A stretch of DNA of 64,000 bases. Origin: Siphonodentalium dalli (lineage: Eukaryota > Mollusca > Scaphopoda > Gadilida > Siphonodentaliidae). Below, piece by piece: positions 24,382 to 35,844 of this stretch. The notes below the pieces were generated by a model. It searched no databases and had not been told where the DNA came from. It saw nothing but the letters and a program-made list of their open reading frames with translations. Both the position numbers and the translations under genes were made by a program. Every line of letters starts with the position of its first letter. Within the stretch, counting starts at the first letter, position 1. The stretch spans positions 37,112,194 to 37,176,193 of the forward strand of contig CP136069.1 of NCBI GenBank assembly GCA_032622095.1, given 5' to 3'.

Positions 24382-24530
24382 AAGCCTTGAAATAGTGTGT
24401 CTGTCATTTGCAGAATGAGGTTCCCAGAGGGTGAATTTGGTGATGCTAGCCCACTATGCAGAGTAGCATCACTAAATTCACCCTCTGGGGACCTCATTCT
24501 GCAAATGACAGGCACCCTATTTCAAGGCTT
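24382..24530. mobile_element. Family G element, short form
   Basis: AAGCCTTGAAATAGTGTGTC and its complement enclose a single palindrome of about 149 bp. Confidence 0.9.
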
Positions 24531-24965
24531 GGCCAGGGTGTTTTTTCAATTGGCTAACAGTAAATCTTTCAATATTGAAAACTATGCATGTACAAATAAA
24601 TATTGCAAATCTGCAATCCTGTCACAAATTCACAATAACATTAACAAATTTGACTGAAGATATAATACAGGGAGAGGTTAGACATTTTAAGATTTGAAAG
24701 TATTAAGATATTACTGTTGAGAAATTGACTCAGTGCATTGAATTTTTAAAACTTTTCCCCTGAGGGATGTCCTTTGAACGGCCCCTAAGCCCATATTATG
24801 AAGCAAGTGATACACCATACCCCCCCCCCCCCTCCCCACCCAACTTTTGGCATATCAGGATTTGATTTTCATTCTCGTACCATCAAACTTGTGAATCAGC
24901 TTTGATTATTAATTTTAAGGCCTGTATTACAAATCTCAGACTTTGAAATTAAAGGGAAATGTGAA
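24531..24965. other. Intron sequence, no feature but a C-run
   Basis: A C-rich run near 24822-24838; otherwise unique AT-rich intron. Confidence 0.4.
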
Positions 24966-25182
24966 TACAGTAATGCCCTAAATAATCGACTCTTTAACCA
25001 CAGCAGAATTATGGGTAATTTTTCAGGATTTAGTCGGAAATATGGCTTGTTGCCATTCATCGGAAAGCTCTCAGTGAGAGCTTTCCGATGAATGGCAACA
25101 AGCCATATTTCTGACTTAATCCTGAAAAATTACCCATAACTCTGCTGTGGTTAAAGGGTCGATTATTTAGGGCATTACTGTA
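24966..25182. mobile_element. Family M1 MITE
   Basis: TA borders, complete foldback. It precedes the 50-bp satellite. Confidence 0.93.
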
Positions 25183-25250
25183 CATTTAAGTGCGCTGTTG
25201 TTGAACAATATCAATTTGATCTATAAAGAGCTACTACTTAATTATGCAGA

Positions 25251-27159
25251 TGAATCAATTGACCAATAAGAGAGTTCTCAGCATACAACGAGGCATGTAA
25301 TGAATCAATTGACCAATAAGAGAGTTCTCAGAATACAAAGAGGCATGTAATGAATCAATTGACCAATAAGAGAGTTCTCAGCATACAAAGAGGCATGTAA
25401 TGAATCAATTGACCAATAAGAGAGTTCTCAGAATACAAAGAGGCATGTAATGAATCAATTGACCAATAAGAGAGTTCTCAGCATACAAAGAAGCATGTAA
25501 TGAATCAATTGACCAATAAGAGTTCTCAGCATACAAAGAGGCATGTAATGAATCAATTGACCAATAAGAGAGTTCTCAGAATACAAAGAGGCATGTAATG
25601 AATCAATTGACCAATAAGAGAGTTCTCAGCATACAAAGAGGCATGTAATGAATCAATTGACCAATAAGAGAGTTCTCAGCATACAAATAAGCATGTAATG
25701 AATCAATGGACCAATAAGAGAGTTCTCAGCATACAAAGAAGCATGTAATGAATCAATTGACCAATAAGAGAGTTCTCAGCATACAAAGAAGCATGTAATG
25801 AATCAATTGACCAATAAGAGAGTTCTCAGCATACAAAGAAGCATGTAATGAATCAATTGACCAATAAGAGAGTTCTCAGCATACAAAGAAGCATGTAATG
25901 AATCAATTGACCAATAAGAGAGTTCTCAGAATACAAAGAGGCATGTAATGAATCAATTGACCAATAAGAGAGTTCTCAGAATACAAAGAGGCATGTAATG
26001 AATCAATTGACCAATAAGAGAGTTCTCAGAATACAAAGAGGCATGTAATGAATCAATTGACCAATAAGAGAGTTCTCAGAATACAAAGAGGCATGTAATG
26101 AATCAATTGACCAATAAGAGAGTTCTCAGCATACAAAGAAGCATGTAATGAATCAATTGACCAATAAGAGAGTTCTCAGCATACAAAGAAGCATGTAATG
26201 AATCAATTGACCAATAAGAGAGTTCTCAGAATACAAAGAGGCATGTAATGAATCAATTGACCAATAAGAGAGTTCTCAGAATACAAAGAGGCATGTAATG
26301 AATCAATTGACCAATAAGAGAGTTCTCAGCATACAAAGAAGCATGTAATGAATCAATTGACCAATAAGAGAGTTCTCAGCATACACAGAAGCATGTAATG
26401 AATCAATTGACCAATAAGAGAGTTCTCAGCATACAAAGAAGCATGCAATGAATCAATTGACCAATAAGAGAGTTCTCAGCATACAAAGAAGCATGTAATG
26501 AATCAATTGACCAATAAGAGAGTTCTCAGCATACAAAGAAGCATGTAATGAATCAATTGACCAATAAGAGAGTTCTCAGCATACAAAGAAGCATGCAATG
26601 AATCAATTGACCAATAAGAGAGTTCTCAGCATACAAAGAAGCATGTAATGAATCAATTGACCAATAAGAGAGTTCTCAGCATACACAGAAGCATGTAATG
26701 AATCAATTGACCAATAAGAGAGTTCTCAGAATACAAAGAAGCATGCAATGAATCAATTGACCAATAAGAGAGTTCTCAGAATACAAAGAAGCATGTAATG
26801 AATCAATTGACCAATAAGAGAGTTCTCAGAATACAAAGAGGCATGTAATGAATCAATTGACCAATAAGAGAGTTCTCAGAATACAAAGAGGCATGTAATG
26901 AATCAATTGACCAATAAGAGAGTTCTCAGAATACAAAGAGGCATGTAATGAATCAATTGACCAATAAGAGAGTTCTCAGAATACAAAGAGGCATGTAATG
27001 AATCAATTGACCAATAAGAGAGTTCTCAGAATACAAAGAGGCATGTAATGAATCAATTGACCAATAAGAGAGTTCTCAGCATACAAAGAAGCATGTAATG
27101 AATCAATTGACCAATAAGAGGGTTCTCAGAATACAAAGAAGCATGTAATGATCAATTTG
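25251..27159. repeat. 50-bp satellite array, about 38 units
   Basis: The unit contains TGAATCAATTGACCAATAAG, AGAGTTCTCAG and CATACAAAGAAGCATGTAA. One unit is 48 bp (AGAG to AG). Linked variants (CAGC...AGAAGC against CAGA...AGAGGC) come in runs. It fills about half of the intron dividing the CAP-Gly domain. Confidence 0.97.
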
Positions 27160-27186
27160 ATGCCTCCAGTTCCAGTTGATTAATTG

Positions 27187-27300
27187 TCTCACTGAGAGCT
27201 TTCCGATGAATGGCAACGAGCCATTTTTCTGACTAAATCTTGAAAAATTACCCATAATTCTGCTTTGGTTAAGGAGTCGATTATTTAGGGCATAACTGTA
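27187..27300. mobile_element. Family M1 right half only
   Basis: From CTCACTGAGAGCTTTCCGAT to GGGCATAACTGTA. The left arm is missing. The outer end lies 10 bp from the end of exon H. Confidence 0.9.
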
Positions 27301-27310
27301 TAATACTGAC

Positions 27311-27523
27311 CTTCTGGGAGATCTAGTTCAACACCGACCCACGTTCCTGCAGCAAAATCCACACTGCCAACAAACTGGACTGTGCCGGTTTTGGAAGGTC
27401 CTCTTGTTGAGGTAACGATAACACTTTCGCCTGCCTTGACCCAGCTAGGAACAGGCCCGTCTGTTAAGCGGTCAAGGTCAGCTCGGCTACCAAAAGAGCA
27501 CGTGCTCATGGCATCATCACCCT
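27311..27523 (-). CDS. KIF13B: KIF13-like kinesin, exon H (first part of CAP-Gly domain)
   Basis: Acceptor ATTTATTTGCAG, donor GTCAGT, 213 nt, phase 1 at both ends. It encodes EGDDAMSTCSFGSRADLD, then LTDGPVPSWVKAGESVIV, then the CAP-Gly core GTVQFVGSVDFAAGTWVGVE and LDLPE. CAP-Gly domains bind the C-terminal EEY/F of tubulin and partner proteins through a groove with the GKNDG signature. That signature starts at the exon junction: its first Gly codon is split between this exon and the next. The domain's presence argues for KIF13B/Khc-73 over KIF13A. The acceptor-side intron carries a type H foldback. Confidence 0.96.
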
Positions 27524-27575
27524 CTGCAAATAAATATCGTACATCATTGTACTGAGTTAGATTTTTTAATTTCCC

Positions 27576-27926
27576 TTAAATGGGTACTGTACATTAAATC
27601 CGGCCATTTGTGGGACCATCTCCTTTTATACTCAACATACATGCAACAAATGAATTAATTTGAGCCATGGATTAGTGAAAAATACACTCATGTGCTATAA
27701 GAACCATACAAACAACATGGTAATTATAATGAAAATGAATAAATGGCTGGAGTCATATATTCATTTTCATTATAAAAACCATGTTGTTTGCATCGTTCAT
27801 AGAGCACACGAGTGTATTTTGCATTAATCCATGGCTCAAATTCATTCATTTGTTGCATATATTCTGTTGAGTATAAATGGAGATGGTCCCACAAATGGTT
27901 GGATTTAGTGTACAGTACCCCTTTAA
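27576..27926. mobile_element. Family H foldback MITE
   Basis: TTAA at both borders, ends near GGGTACTGTAC / GTACAGTACCC. Long arms (GGGACCATCTCCTTTTATAC) meet at TGAATAAATGGCTGGAGTCA. Other copies are at 44902 and 41926. Confidence 0.85.
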
Positions 27927-28349
27927 TTCCTAGTTTTTGGTATTATATACTGGGATTTGTCATCATGGACATCAGGCAAAAATGTACTTACATTTTTTGC
28001 CATTCATTAGGGATGAGCTGATTATCGGTACGGATTATCAGATCTGGCCAATTACCATAATATCGGTTGGATAGCGGTATCGGGAGAAATATGCTGTTTT
28101 GTCAATCCAATATATATGAAGAATTTTTAGGTACCTTACACGACCATAGTCGCATAAAACATAACTCTGCTAGTCAACCGGCCACCAAATATAAACACTC
28201 TTTGATAGAATAAATAACAATATTGTGTATGTCCTAAATATCAAATATATGGACTTAATGTTTTCGCAAATGCAGCTACTTCAACGAAGATTATTAGTCT
28301 CATAAATTTGCATTTCCATCACAAGGAACCCGACTGATAAACGCATCCA
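27927..28349. other. Intron sequence, no feature seen
   Basis: AT-rich intron between exons G and H. Confidence 0.4.
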
Positions 28350-28718
28350 CTCAAGTGTGTCTGACATTTGTAGAATGAGGTCCCCAGAGGGTGAATTTAG
28401 TGACACTATTTCGCACGGCGGGCTAGCATCACCATATTCATCTGGGGATATCATTCTGCTTAGGCCTCAACTGTTATGGAAGACTTAGGATCAGATTGAT
28501 GTTCCCCAGTTGAAGTTGTGATGTTCACCCATTAGTCACCTCGATTATGAAATTTACCTTCTATAATTTACGGAATATAGAAAATGGACAGAAGGGAAAA
28601 AGTAACTAAAACAATGTTAATTTGAGACTATTGATACTTCCCAGAAGATGAGGCCTAAGCAGAATTAGAATTCACCCTCTGGGACCTCATTCTGCAAATA
28701 ACAGACACACTATTTCAC
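28350..28718. mobile_element. Family G element, long form, eroded
   Basis: First palindrome present; the second has lost its left arm (GCAGAATTAGAATTCACCC). Confidence 0.8.
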
Positions 28719-28809
28719 ACTATTTCACTATTTATATTGACCACTTCTTTGAAACAATACATTTTTAAATTTGTTATTTTTTAGCTTATTGTTCGACACT
28801 CGGAAAGAC

Positions 28810-29024
28810 TGCAGTAATGCCCTAAATAATCGACTCCTTAACCACAGCAGAATTATGGGTAATTTTTCAGGATTTAATTGGAAATATGGCTTGTTGCCAT
28901 TCATCGGAAAGCTCTCAGAGAGCTTTCCGATTAATGGCAACAAGCCATATTTCCGACTAAATCCTGAAAAGTTACCCATAATTCTGCTGTGGTTAAGGAG
29001 TCGATTATTTAGGGCATTACTGTA
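28810..29024. mobile_element. Family M1 MITE beside the exon G donor
   Basis: Full foldback, right end CTGTA. The donor reads GTGAGTA and the element's TA follows at once, so only 7 bp separate exon and element. The left flanking TA is now TG. Confidence 0.93.
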
Positions 29025-29031
29025 TACTCAC

Positions 29032-30169
29032 CTATAGGAAGTTCATCAGAAGCATGATGCAGTCCCATCCTATCAAGCCCTTCAAATGACGGATCAATAG
29101 GATTGGAAATGATGCACGACGATGGTCGTTCTCGATCCAACAATAGTTCTCGTCGCACAACCTTGTCTTTGTAACCCACTTTACCTTCACCTAAATACTC
29201 TGACGATCTAGTCAAAGCTTTCTCTGTTACAGTTTCTCGAGAATTCCGCAGTTTTTTGAGAGAATTATCTATTTTTTCTTGCGAACTAGCTGTTAAGTTG
29301 TTAACATTGCCAGAAATAATCGAACTGGCTAGATGAGTATTGTCTGATTTTGAACGAACTACCTTGCCCGAATTGTCTTCTTTCGAAGTGGCAATGTTGT
29401 CAGCAGTCACTAGAAAACTTATATCTGGCCGTTTCACCACGACAATTGGTGGAGGATTTGACTGTTCAGTATCACCGTTATTGTCAACGGATAAATCAAA
29501 CGATTCATCGCCCGCGAGCTTCTCAAGTTCCTCCATAGCTGTTTCACTGTAAGGATCGTAATCTCCATCTCGGTCTATTGCACTCTCATTAAAAGACATC
29601 GAACTCTCGAAAAATGAATGACCTTGACCACTGCTTGAACTTGTTGTGTTGTTAAATTTCGCACTATGTTTGATTGGTGTCGAAGAATTATCTTCAGAAA
29701 TTTCAAGGTCCATGACAGCAGCCTGCAATTTCAAATCGGATTTCGATTTGTTCGACTCAACAGTAATATTATCATCGCCGACAGAGTCGTGCCTGCTTTT
29801 ACTTTCCGAGTCTTCCTCGCTGGAGCTATGCTCCGAAGAAGACCTCAACTTTCCATTTTGTTTGGAACTATCTTTTGTCTCCGTATCGTCCATACTTTTT
29901 GTGCTCATTGAATCCTCCGAAGAAAGCGTGAGCGTTGACACAGCCTGAGATTCATACCCAGATGACGTCATACTTGGCGTAAATGACTTGACCTGCATTT
30001 CAGTAATACTGTCAGCTGTTGAGGAATGTGGAATGTTTGTTGTCTTAACATCAGTTGTGTGTTGAGATGCAAGTTGCTGGCTTTCATAAGATTCAAAATC
30101 CTGAAAGTCATCCGATCCTGTGCTATGTGGGTCATTCTCTACGTGGTTCTTATTCTGTTCGTCAATTTC
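29032..30169 (-). CDS. KIF13B: KIF13-like kinesin, exon G (long Ser/Asp-rich tail exon)
   Basis: The acceptor is ACTGTTTTCACAG and the donor GTGAGT. The exon is 1138 nt, entering in phase 0 and leaving in phase 1, 379 codons with no stop. It begins EIDEQNKNHVEND. A recognisable island is VKSFTPSMTSSGYESQAVST, similar to the 'SGY.S...ST.TLS' island of KIF13 tails. The rest is rich in Ser, Asp, Glu and Lys and probably disordered; in KIF13B this region links the stalk to CAP-Gly. Near its end it has DRERPSSCIISNPIDPSF. An M1 MITE starts 7 bp past the exon end, just outside the splice donor. Confidence 0.92.
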
Positions 30170-30843
30170 CTGTGAAAACAGTAGACATGATCAGCGTATA
30201 CCCAGAATGCAGCATTTATAGATTATCAAAGGGCCAAAAATCGTCATGTAGAAGAACATAGAAATTAATATCCTAGCTTTACTATCTTAGGGTTAAGCTG
30301 GAAACCTCTGGCAATAATGTGTTAACCATTTCTAGAAAACAAGCTTTTCTCACATTGTTTTATTAAGGCCAAAGAAAAAAATATTTGTGGTTTGGGTTTC
30401 CCTACCGACACTATTTTAACCCCCTACCCTAAAGTTTTTTTCGTGGTTTTCAGGAAAATGTATTGAATTTTTTCTCCAAAAATTTCATAAAACAAAGAAC
30501 ACATTTAAGCATCTCAGAATAGATTGATTTCTAAGTAAAAGTATATTGTAAAATTAAAATTTATACAAAAATAATCAAAAGTAGTTTTATATCAATCTTG
30601 CAGAGTAAAATACGCACATGAAAAGTCATAAGATGTCAATATAAAAAAATTTAATTAAAAAAAATAAAATTTCTAGCCTATTTTTTCTTCGGCTTGTAAC
30701 CCAAACCAGACATTGAATTTTTTTTGGCCTAATGACTTCTTTTGGTTACAATTCATACTCCACTATTTTGATGGCGACGTTACTATTATGTATGATGGTA
30801 AGGGATGTAACTATTATGTATGATGGTAAAAGGGATGTAACTA
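30170..30843. other. Intron sequence, no feature seen
   Basis: AT-rich; a 22-bp direct repeat (ACTATTATGTATGATGGTAA) occurs near 30780 and 30810. Confidence 0.45.
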
Positions 30844-30950
30844 AGAGCTCTTTCCATCAATGTATCACATTATTATAATCAATAAATTTGAAAAATGATC
30901 AAGGAAATATGGGTTGATACAAAAATTGGACTTGGCACTGATAGGGTTAA
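30844..30950. mobile_element. Family P2 right half
   Basis: From AAGAGCTCTTTCCATCAATG to GGCACTGATAGGGTTAA; left half missing. Confidence 0.85.
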
Positions 30951-31000
30951 ATCATCCATTTTTGATGAGGCTCATTCTGCATTCCATCAATTTATATTAT

Positions 31001-31768
31001 CAGGTCAGACACGCCCTGAATTCCACTATTATAGTGGTATATAACCAGGTCAGCCACGTCCTGAATACCACTATTATACTGGTATATGACCAGGTCAGAC
31101 ACGTCCTGAATTCCACTATTATAGTGGTATATGACTAGGTCAGACACGCCCTGAATTCCACTATTATAGTGGTATATGACCAGGTCAGGCACGTCCTGAA
31201 TTCCACTATTATAGTGGTATATGACCAGGTCAGGCACGTCCTGAATTCCACTATTATACTGGTATATGACCAGGTCAGGCACGTCCTGAATTCCACTATT
31301 ATAGTGGTATATGACCAGGTCAGGCACGTCCTGAATACCACTATTATACTGGTATATGACCAGGTCAGACACGCCCTGAATTCCACTATTATAGTGGTAT
31401 ATGACCAGGTCAGGCACATCCTGAATTCCACTATTATACTGGTATATGACCAGGTCAGGCACGTCCTGAATTCCACTATTATAGTGGTATATGACCAGGT
31501 CAGACACGTCCTGAATTCCACTATTATACTGGTATATGACCAGGTCAGACACATCCTGAATACCACTATTATAGTGGTATATGACCAAGTCAGACACGTC
31601 CTGATTTCCACTATTATACTGGTATATGACCAGGTCAGACACATCCTGAATTCCACTATTATAGTGGTATATGACCAAGTCAGACACGTCCTGAATTCCA
31701 CTATTATACTGGTATATGACCAAGTCAGACACGTCCTGAATTCCACTATTATACTGGTATATGACCAT
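31001..31768. repeat. 45-bp minisatellite, about 17 units
   Basis: Unit with CAGGTCAGACACGTCCTGAA and TTCCACTATTATAGTGGTAT. Units often alternate between ATAGTGG (palindromic CCACTATTATAGTGG) and ATACTGG, a 90-bp dimer. 45 is a multiple of three, so frames stay open on both strands by chance. One lone inverted unit lies at 32157-32206. Confidence 0.96.
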
Positions 31769-32344
31769 TACCATTTTTTGAATGTGATAAAAGAGAGATA
31801 ATGCAAAATCATATTTCACACAAATTATTCGATATCAGTGTCGCACTAATTCGGTATCATACATAAATTTTGTCCAGGAGAATGATTAATCATGATGGCA
31901 CATGATAAGCAACTCAATTAGCATTCAGTTAGTTTAAATTTTATGAAGCAGCGATTGAGTCATTCTGTTATTGTCATTTAGAAAGGCATATATTACTAGT
32001 AGTAATAATATTGAATAACAAAGCTGACGCAAAATACAGCAAAACGTATTTTGTTGGAAGTTTTGCTGCGATATTGCTAAGAGTGAAATTTGGCTGCTTA
32101 CTGGTATGTGCCGTCTTCTCTTCCCGATGCAAGGAAACATGAATATGTTATAGTCACACACCACTATAATAATGGAATTCAGGACGTGTCTGACCTGATT
32201 ATAGCTAGGCTATGTTACCTCCTGTTTAAGAAGCGGATTGGTTTCTCGGTGGTTCGTAGATTCCTCCACAACAGTCTTCATCGGGAGCGATTTCATTATC
32301 ATCTTCGAGGATGACATCGGACTTAATAGTGATTTGGCATTCCC
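31769..32344. other. Intron sequence with one stray inverted minisatellite unit
   Basis: At 32157-32206 CACTATAATAATGGAATTCA and GGACGTGTCTGACCTG form a single 45-bp unit in reverse orientation. Nothing else is seen. Confidence 0.6.
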
Positions 32345-33075
32345 TGTAACTGTAATCAAGATAGATAATTAATAATAATAATAATTAATATTAATAATAT
32401 ATAGAGTTTATATAGCGCTTCCTTAACTATAACCAAGATAGATTATTAATAATAATAATAATTAATATTAATAATATATAGAGTTTATATAGCGCTTCCT
32501 TAACTATAACCAAGATAGATTATTAATAATAATTAATATATAGAGTTTATATAGCGCTTCCTTAACTATAACCAAGATAGATTATTAATAATAATTAATA
32601 TATAGAGTTTATATAGCGCTTCCTTAACTATAACCAAGATAGATTATTAATAATAATTAATATATAGAGTTTATATAGCGCTTCCTTAACTATAACCAAG
32701 ATAGATAATTAATAATAATAATAATTAATATTAATAATATATAGAGTTTATATAGCGCTTCCTTAACTATAACCAAGATAGATAATTAATAATAATAATA
32801 ATTAATATTAATAATATATAGAGTTTATATAGCGCTTCCTTAACTATAACCAAGATAGATAATTAATAATAATAATAATTAATATTAATAATATATAGAG
32901 ATTATATAGCGCTTCCTTAACTATAACCAAGATAGATAATTAATAATAATTAATATTAATAATATATAGAGTTTATATAGCGCTTCCTTAACTATAACCA
33001 AGATAGATAATTAATAATAATAATAATTAATATATAGAGCTTATATAGAGCTTTCTGTAACTGTAACCTAGATAA
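32345..33075. repeat. AAT-rich tandem array with TATAGCGCTTCC units
   Basis: About ten units of 60-85 bp: GAGTTTATATAGCGCTTCCT, TAACTATAACCAAGATAGAT, then a variable run of AAT/TAAT. Length differences lie in the trinucleotide run. A lone related segment is at 33668-33715. Confidence 0.93.
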
Positions 33076-33307
33076 TTAAATATACGGATGGTCTTCGAAA
33101 TGGGTATTGCTGTTAAAATAGTCACATCCGTTAAAACCACTATAAACAGAAAGAATATTAAAATATAGACATATTTTGTTCTTTTACCAATCATAAATAT
33201 TGCATAAATAGCATGTTTATTGTCAGGATCGAATGCCTTGTTAGTCAACAAAAGCAATGTTATGTTACAGTACATAAAGAGTATGCGATAAGCAAAACAC
33301 TCAATAC

Positions 33308-33348
33308 CGGGGAGATCCCACTAGGTGAACCGAGTGAACCGAGTGAAC
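33308..33348 (-). CDS. Candidate 41-nt exon of the kinesin tail
   Basis: Acceptor-like CTCTTTTAG and a weak donor GTATTG bound a 41-nt segment. It enters with two bases and exits in phase 0, exactly what the gap between exon F (phase 1) and exon G (phase 0) needs. It would encode SLGSLGSPSGISP, plausible for a low-complexity tail. Against it, the segment contains a 9-bp tandem repeat (GTGAACCGA type) that could arise without selection, and the donor is weak. Confidence 0.25.
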
Positions 33349-33970
33349 CTAAAAGAGTACCATATTGTTTACAGCATCTCGTTATCACTCGCTTATCCTT
33401 GATATTTCGATTTTTAATGGGTCACACTAGCTGTGAATCACTCTCCTAAAAAAATCGCCACGTTATTTATTGTTTTGTTTATCGCTCACTATTTACATGC
33501 TGTATATAAACAAACGCTCGGCATACACAAAGTGTGTTTTGTGGATAATATCACATTCATACTATCATTATACTATACTATTAGTATATTATTGAGCAAA
33601 TTTTCATAATTTGGAAACTGTTATTTCTAAGTTATAACCTATAACGAAGGCCATCCGTGCCTTCAAATAATAATAATATTTAGCATTTATATGGCACTTC
33701 ATCCTTGGTGTAACTCGAAGAACTTAGTGAATAGTACAAGGTTTTTTCAATAACAATGTGAATAATAAATGTGAAAAAAATAATAAAAATCATTTAAGAA
33801 TGTTTTCATTTTCTGTTAATAATTGCAGAAACTAGCTATCTAAGAATTACAATATGACATGCAGCCACAATTTCATGGCAGTTAACTCTTTCAGTGCCAG
33901 GGGCCGATCTCGTCGGCCCTAATTTATGGTCTGTAGAGTGCCAGGGCCGATAATATCTGGCACTGAAAGA

Positions 33971-35071
33971 TAGAGATGGGCGGTTAACCGTGGAATCAGT
34001 TCGGTTTCGGTTGTCGGGAAAAACCGGAAATGACAACCGTGGTAAGTTGGGAAAACCCGTTGTTTCGGTTGTCACAACTTCCTGTAATCATGGCAGAACA
34101 CGACGAACAAACGAGTCCTGTGTGGAAATATTTTTCAAAGAAATCTAAGTGTGCCGCCTGTAATATATGCAGAAAGGAGTTCGCATGGTGAAATCGCGCG
34201 ACGAATTAATTACGTTGCTTCCGTGTACACCTATTTTCGCCGTAGTAAACAGAACACAACTTCACAAGTCAGTTTATTTCTCATGTTATTTTAATCATTA
34301 AGGCCGTACAAATACTCTGAAAGGTGAATTTGATAACGAGGATACGATATGAAAAGGTATCAATGATTGTTACCCGCATTCCCTATTAGTTTTTATCACT
34401 GTTTGGATGTTAAATCGTCAAATATATTTGTGCGCTGTTGATTAAAAATGTTATGCCGGAATCGGAGCCGGAATGAATTCTACCGTTTGTCGGTAAACTG
34501 TTGAGAAATAGCACTCATTCAGGTGACTTGTATTGGATGCATGTATAGTGTGTACAATATTATGTTCCCTAAATATGGTAATAGGCATATAGCCAGATAA
34601 TGTGATTGAGAGATTCTAGTCATGTTTTATTTTCATTTTGTTGTTTATTTCAAATTTTATTTTTCAAATCATAACTATACACATATATCTAGTCACACAC
34701 ATTAGTTTTATGCCAATATAAATGATCATTATATTATTTCACACTTATGATCATATGATGCTGAATTGCAGTCATATACAATACACAGACTCACTTGCAT
34801 TCTAGCACTGCCACTCGACATGGACATTAACAATATACATGTAATAGTAACAATATGATACATAATTTAATATTATAAAAGGACATGTACCTCACAAGTT
34901 ATGGTGATACAATTGGTGTTTTCTTTGTAATATGATGAAGCATAATTAGATTTTGTTCACATTAGTAATTTTTATTAATAAAAACCGAAACCGAAACCGA
35001 GACTCAACTCTTTTTCCACAACCGAAACCGAAACCGAAACCGAGGCAAAATTTCACAACCGCCCATCTCTA
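33971..35071. mobile_element. hAT transposon, 1101 bp, internally deleted
   Basis: A 15-bp perfect terminal inverted repeat (TAGAGATGGGCGGTT) and an exact 8-bp target duplication CTGAAAGA (33963-33970 and 35072-35079) define it. Subterminal GGTTTCGGTT repeats occur on both sides. Inside, the start of a BED zinc-finger frame remains (34090-34191). The rest of the transposase is absent. Confidence 0.95.
34090..34191 (+). pseudogene. BED-finger start of a hAT transposase, truncated
   Basis: Thirty-three codons then TGA: MAEHDEQTSPVWKYFSKK, then SKCAACNICRKEFAW. The W..F spacing and C-x2-C pair match the start of a BED zinc finger; the distal His/Cys pair is lost. It begins 119 bp inside the hAT element. 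No catalytic domain follows. Confidence 0.8.
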
Positions 35072-35084
35072 CTGAAAGAGTTAA

Positions 35085-35266
35085 AGAATATAAGAAAAAT
35101 TTATTAAAATTGTAAAAAATAATAACAAATGATGAAAATTTGTTAGGCCAATGCATTCTCTTATATATGCGAGGCGATCTATGGTCGACTCGCATATATA
35201 AGAGAATGCATTGGCACAGGGTATATGGGTTGATACAAAAAACGGTCTTGGCACTGAAAGGGTTAA
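35085..35266. mobile_element. Composite of P1/P3-like palindrome and P2 end
   Basis: One 67-bp palindrome (35147-35216) with the AT-rich P1 spacer on its left is followed by the outer 45 bp of a P2 right end (GGCACTGAAAGGGTTAA). Confidence 0.75.
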
Positions 35267-35327
35267 TGAAAGTATTAGAGCTCCTATATTATTCCTTGCA
35301 ATGTTCTGTGATACATCACAGGAAAAG

Positions 35328-35538
35328 TACAGTAATGCCCTAAATAATCGATTACTTAACTACAGCAGAATTATGAGTAACTTTTCAGGATTTAGTCGGA
35401 AATATGGCTTGTTGCCATTCATCGGAAAGCTCTCACTGAGAGCTTTCCGGTGAATGGCAACAAGCCATATTTCTGACTAAATCCTGAAAAAATTACCCCT
35501 GCTGTAGTTAAGGAGTCATTATTTAGGGCATTACTGTA
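35328..35538. mobile_element. Family M1 MITE
   Basis: TA borders; the right arm has small deletions near its outer end. Confidence 0.92.
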
Positions 35539-35844
35539 AGCTTTGTTTTAAATGCATCTTTTCCTGGTTTCTTTGCCTTTGAAACTTTGAAACTATCTAG
35601 TTTACTTGCTTCACATTCCTAAAGCTTCTTATTCATTCGTTGACAAGCTCTCTCTCAAATCATCCCAATAAATGAACAAGAGGTACGCTGTCGCGTGGCA
35701 TTTGCCCCCGACCGTAGCAATTCGGATTAAGCATGGACGAAACTGTGGATATCCGAGGAGGTCTATATGACCATTCCAAAAGAAGTTCGTACTAGAAATT
35801 CCGGAAACCCAAAAACAAGCGATCCAGAAACCCAAAAACAAGCA

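Larger units (their letters stand above)
33882..35084. mobile_element. P2-related MITE split by a hAT element
   Basis: TTAACTCTTTCAGTGCCAG at 33882 and CTGGCACTGAAAGA at 33957-33970, resuming as GTTAA at 35080, are two ends of one TTAA-flanked MITE with core GGCCGATCTCGTCGGCCC. The hAT insertion at 33971 splits its right end. Confidence 0.85.

Noticed and set aside
25251-27159. CRISPR-like look of the 50-bp repeat array
   Set aside because: There are no unique spacers between units and the setting is an animal intron.
29340-29948. Plus-strand frames of 60-100 codons opposite exon G
   Set aside because: Shadows of the long serine-rich exon on the other strand.
30992-31819. Long frames on both strands (up to 275 codons)
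   Set aside because: The 45-bp unit is a multiple of three and lacks stops, so several frames stay open at once; no gene evidence.
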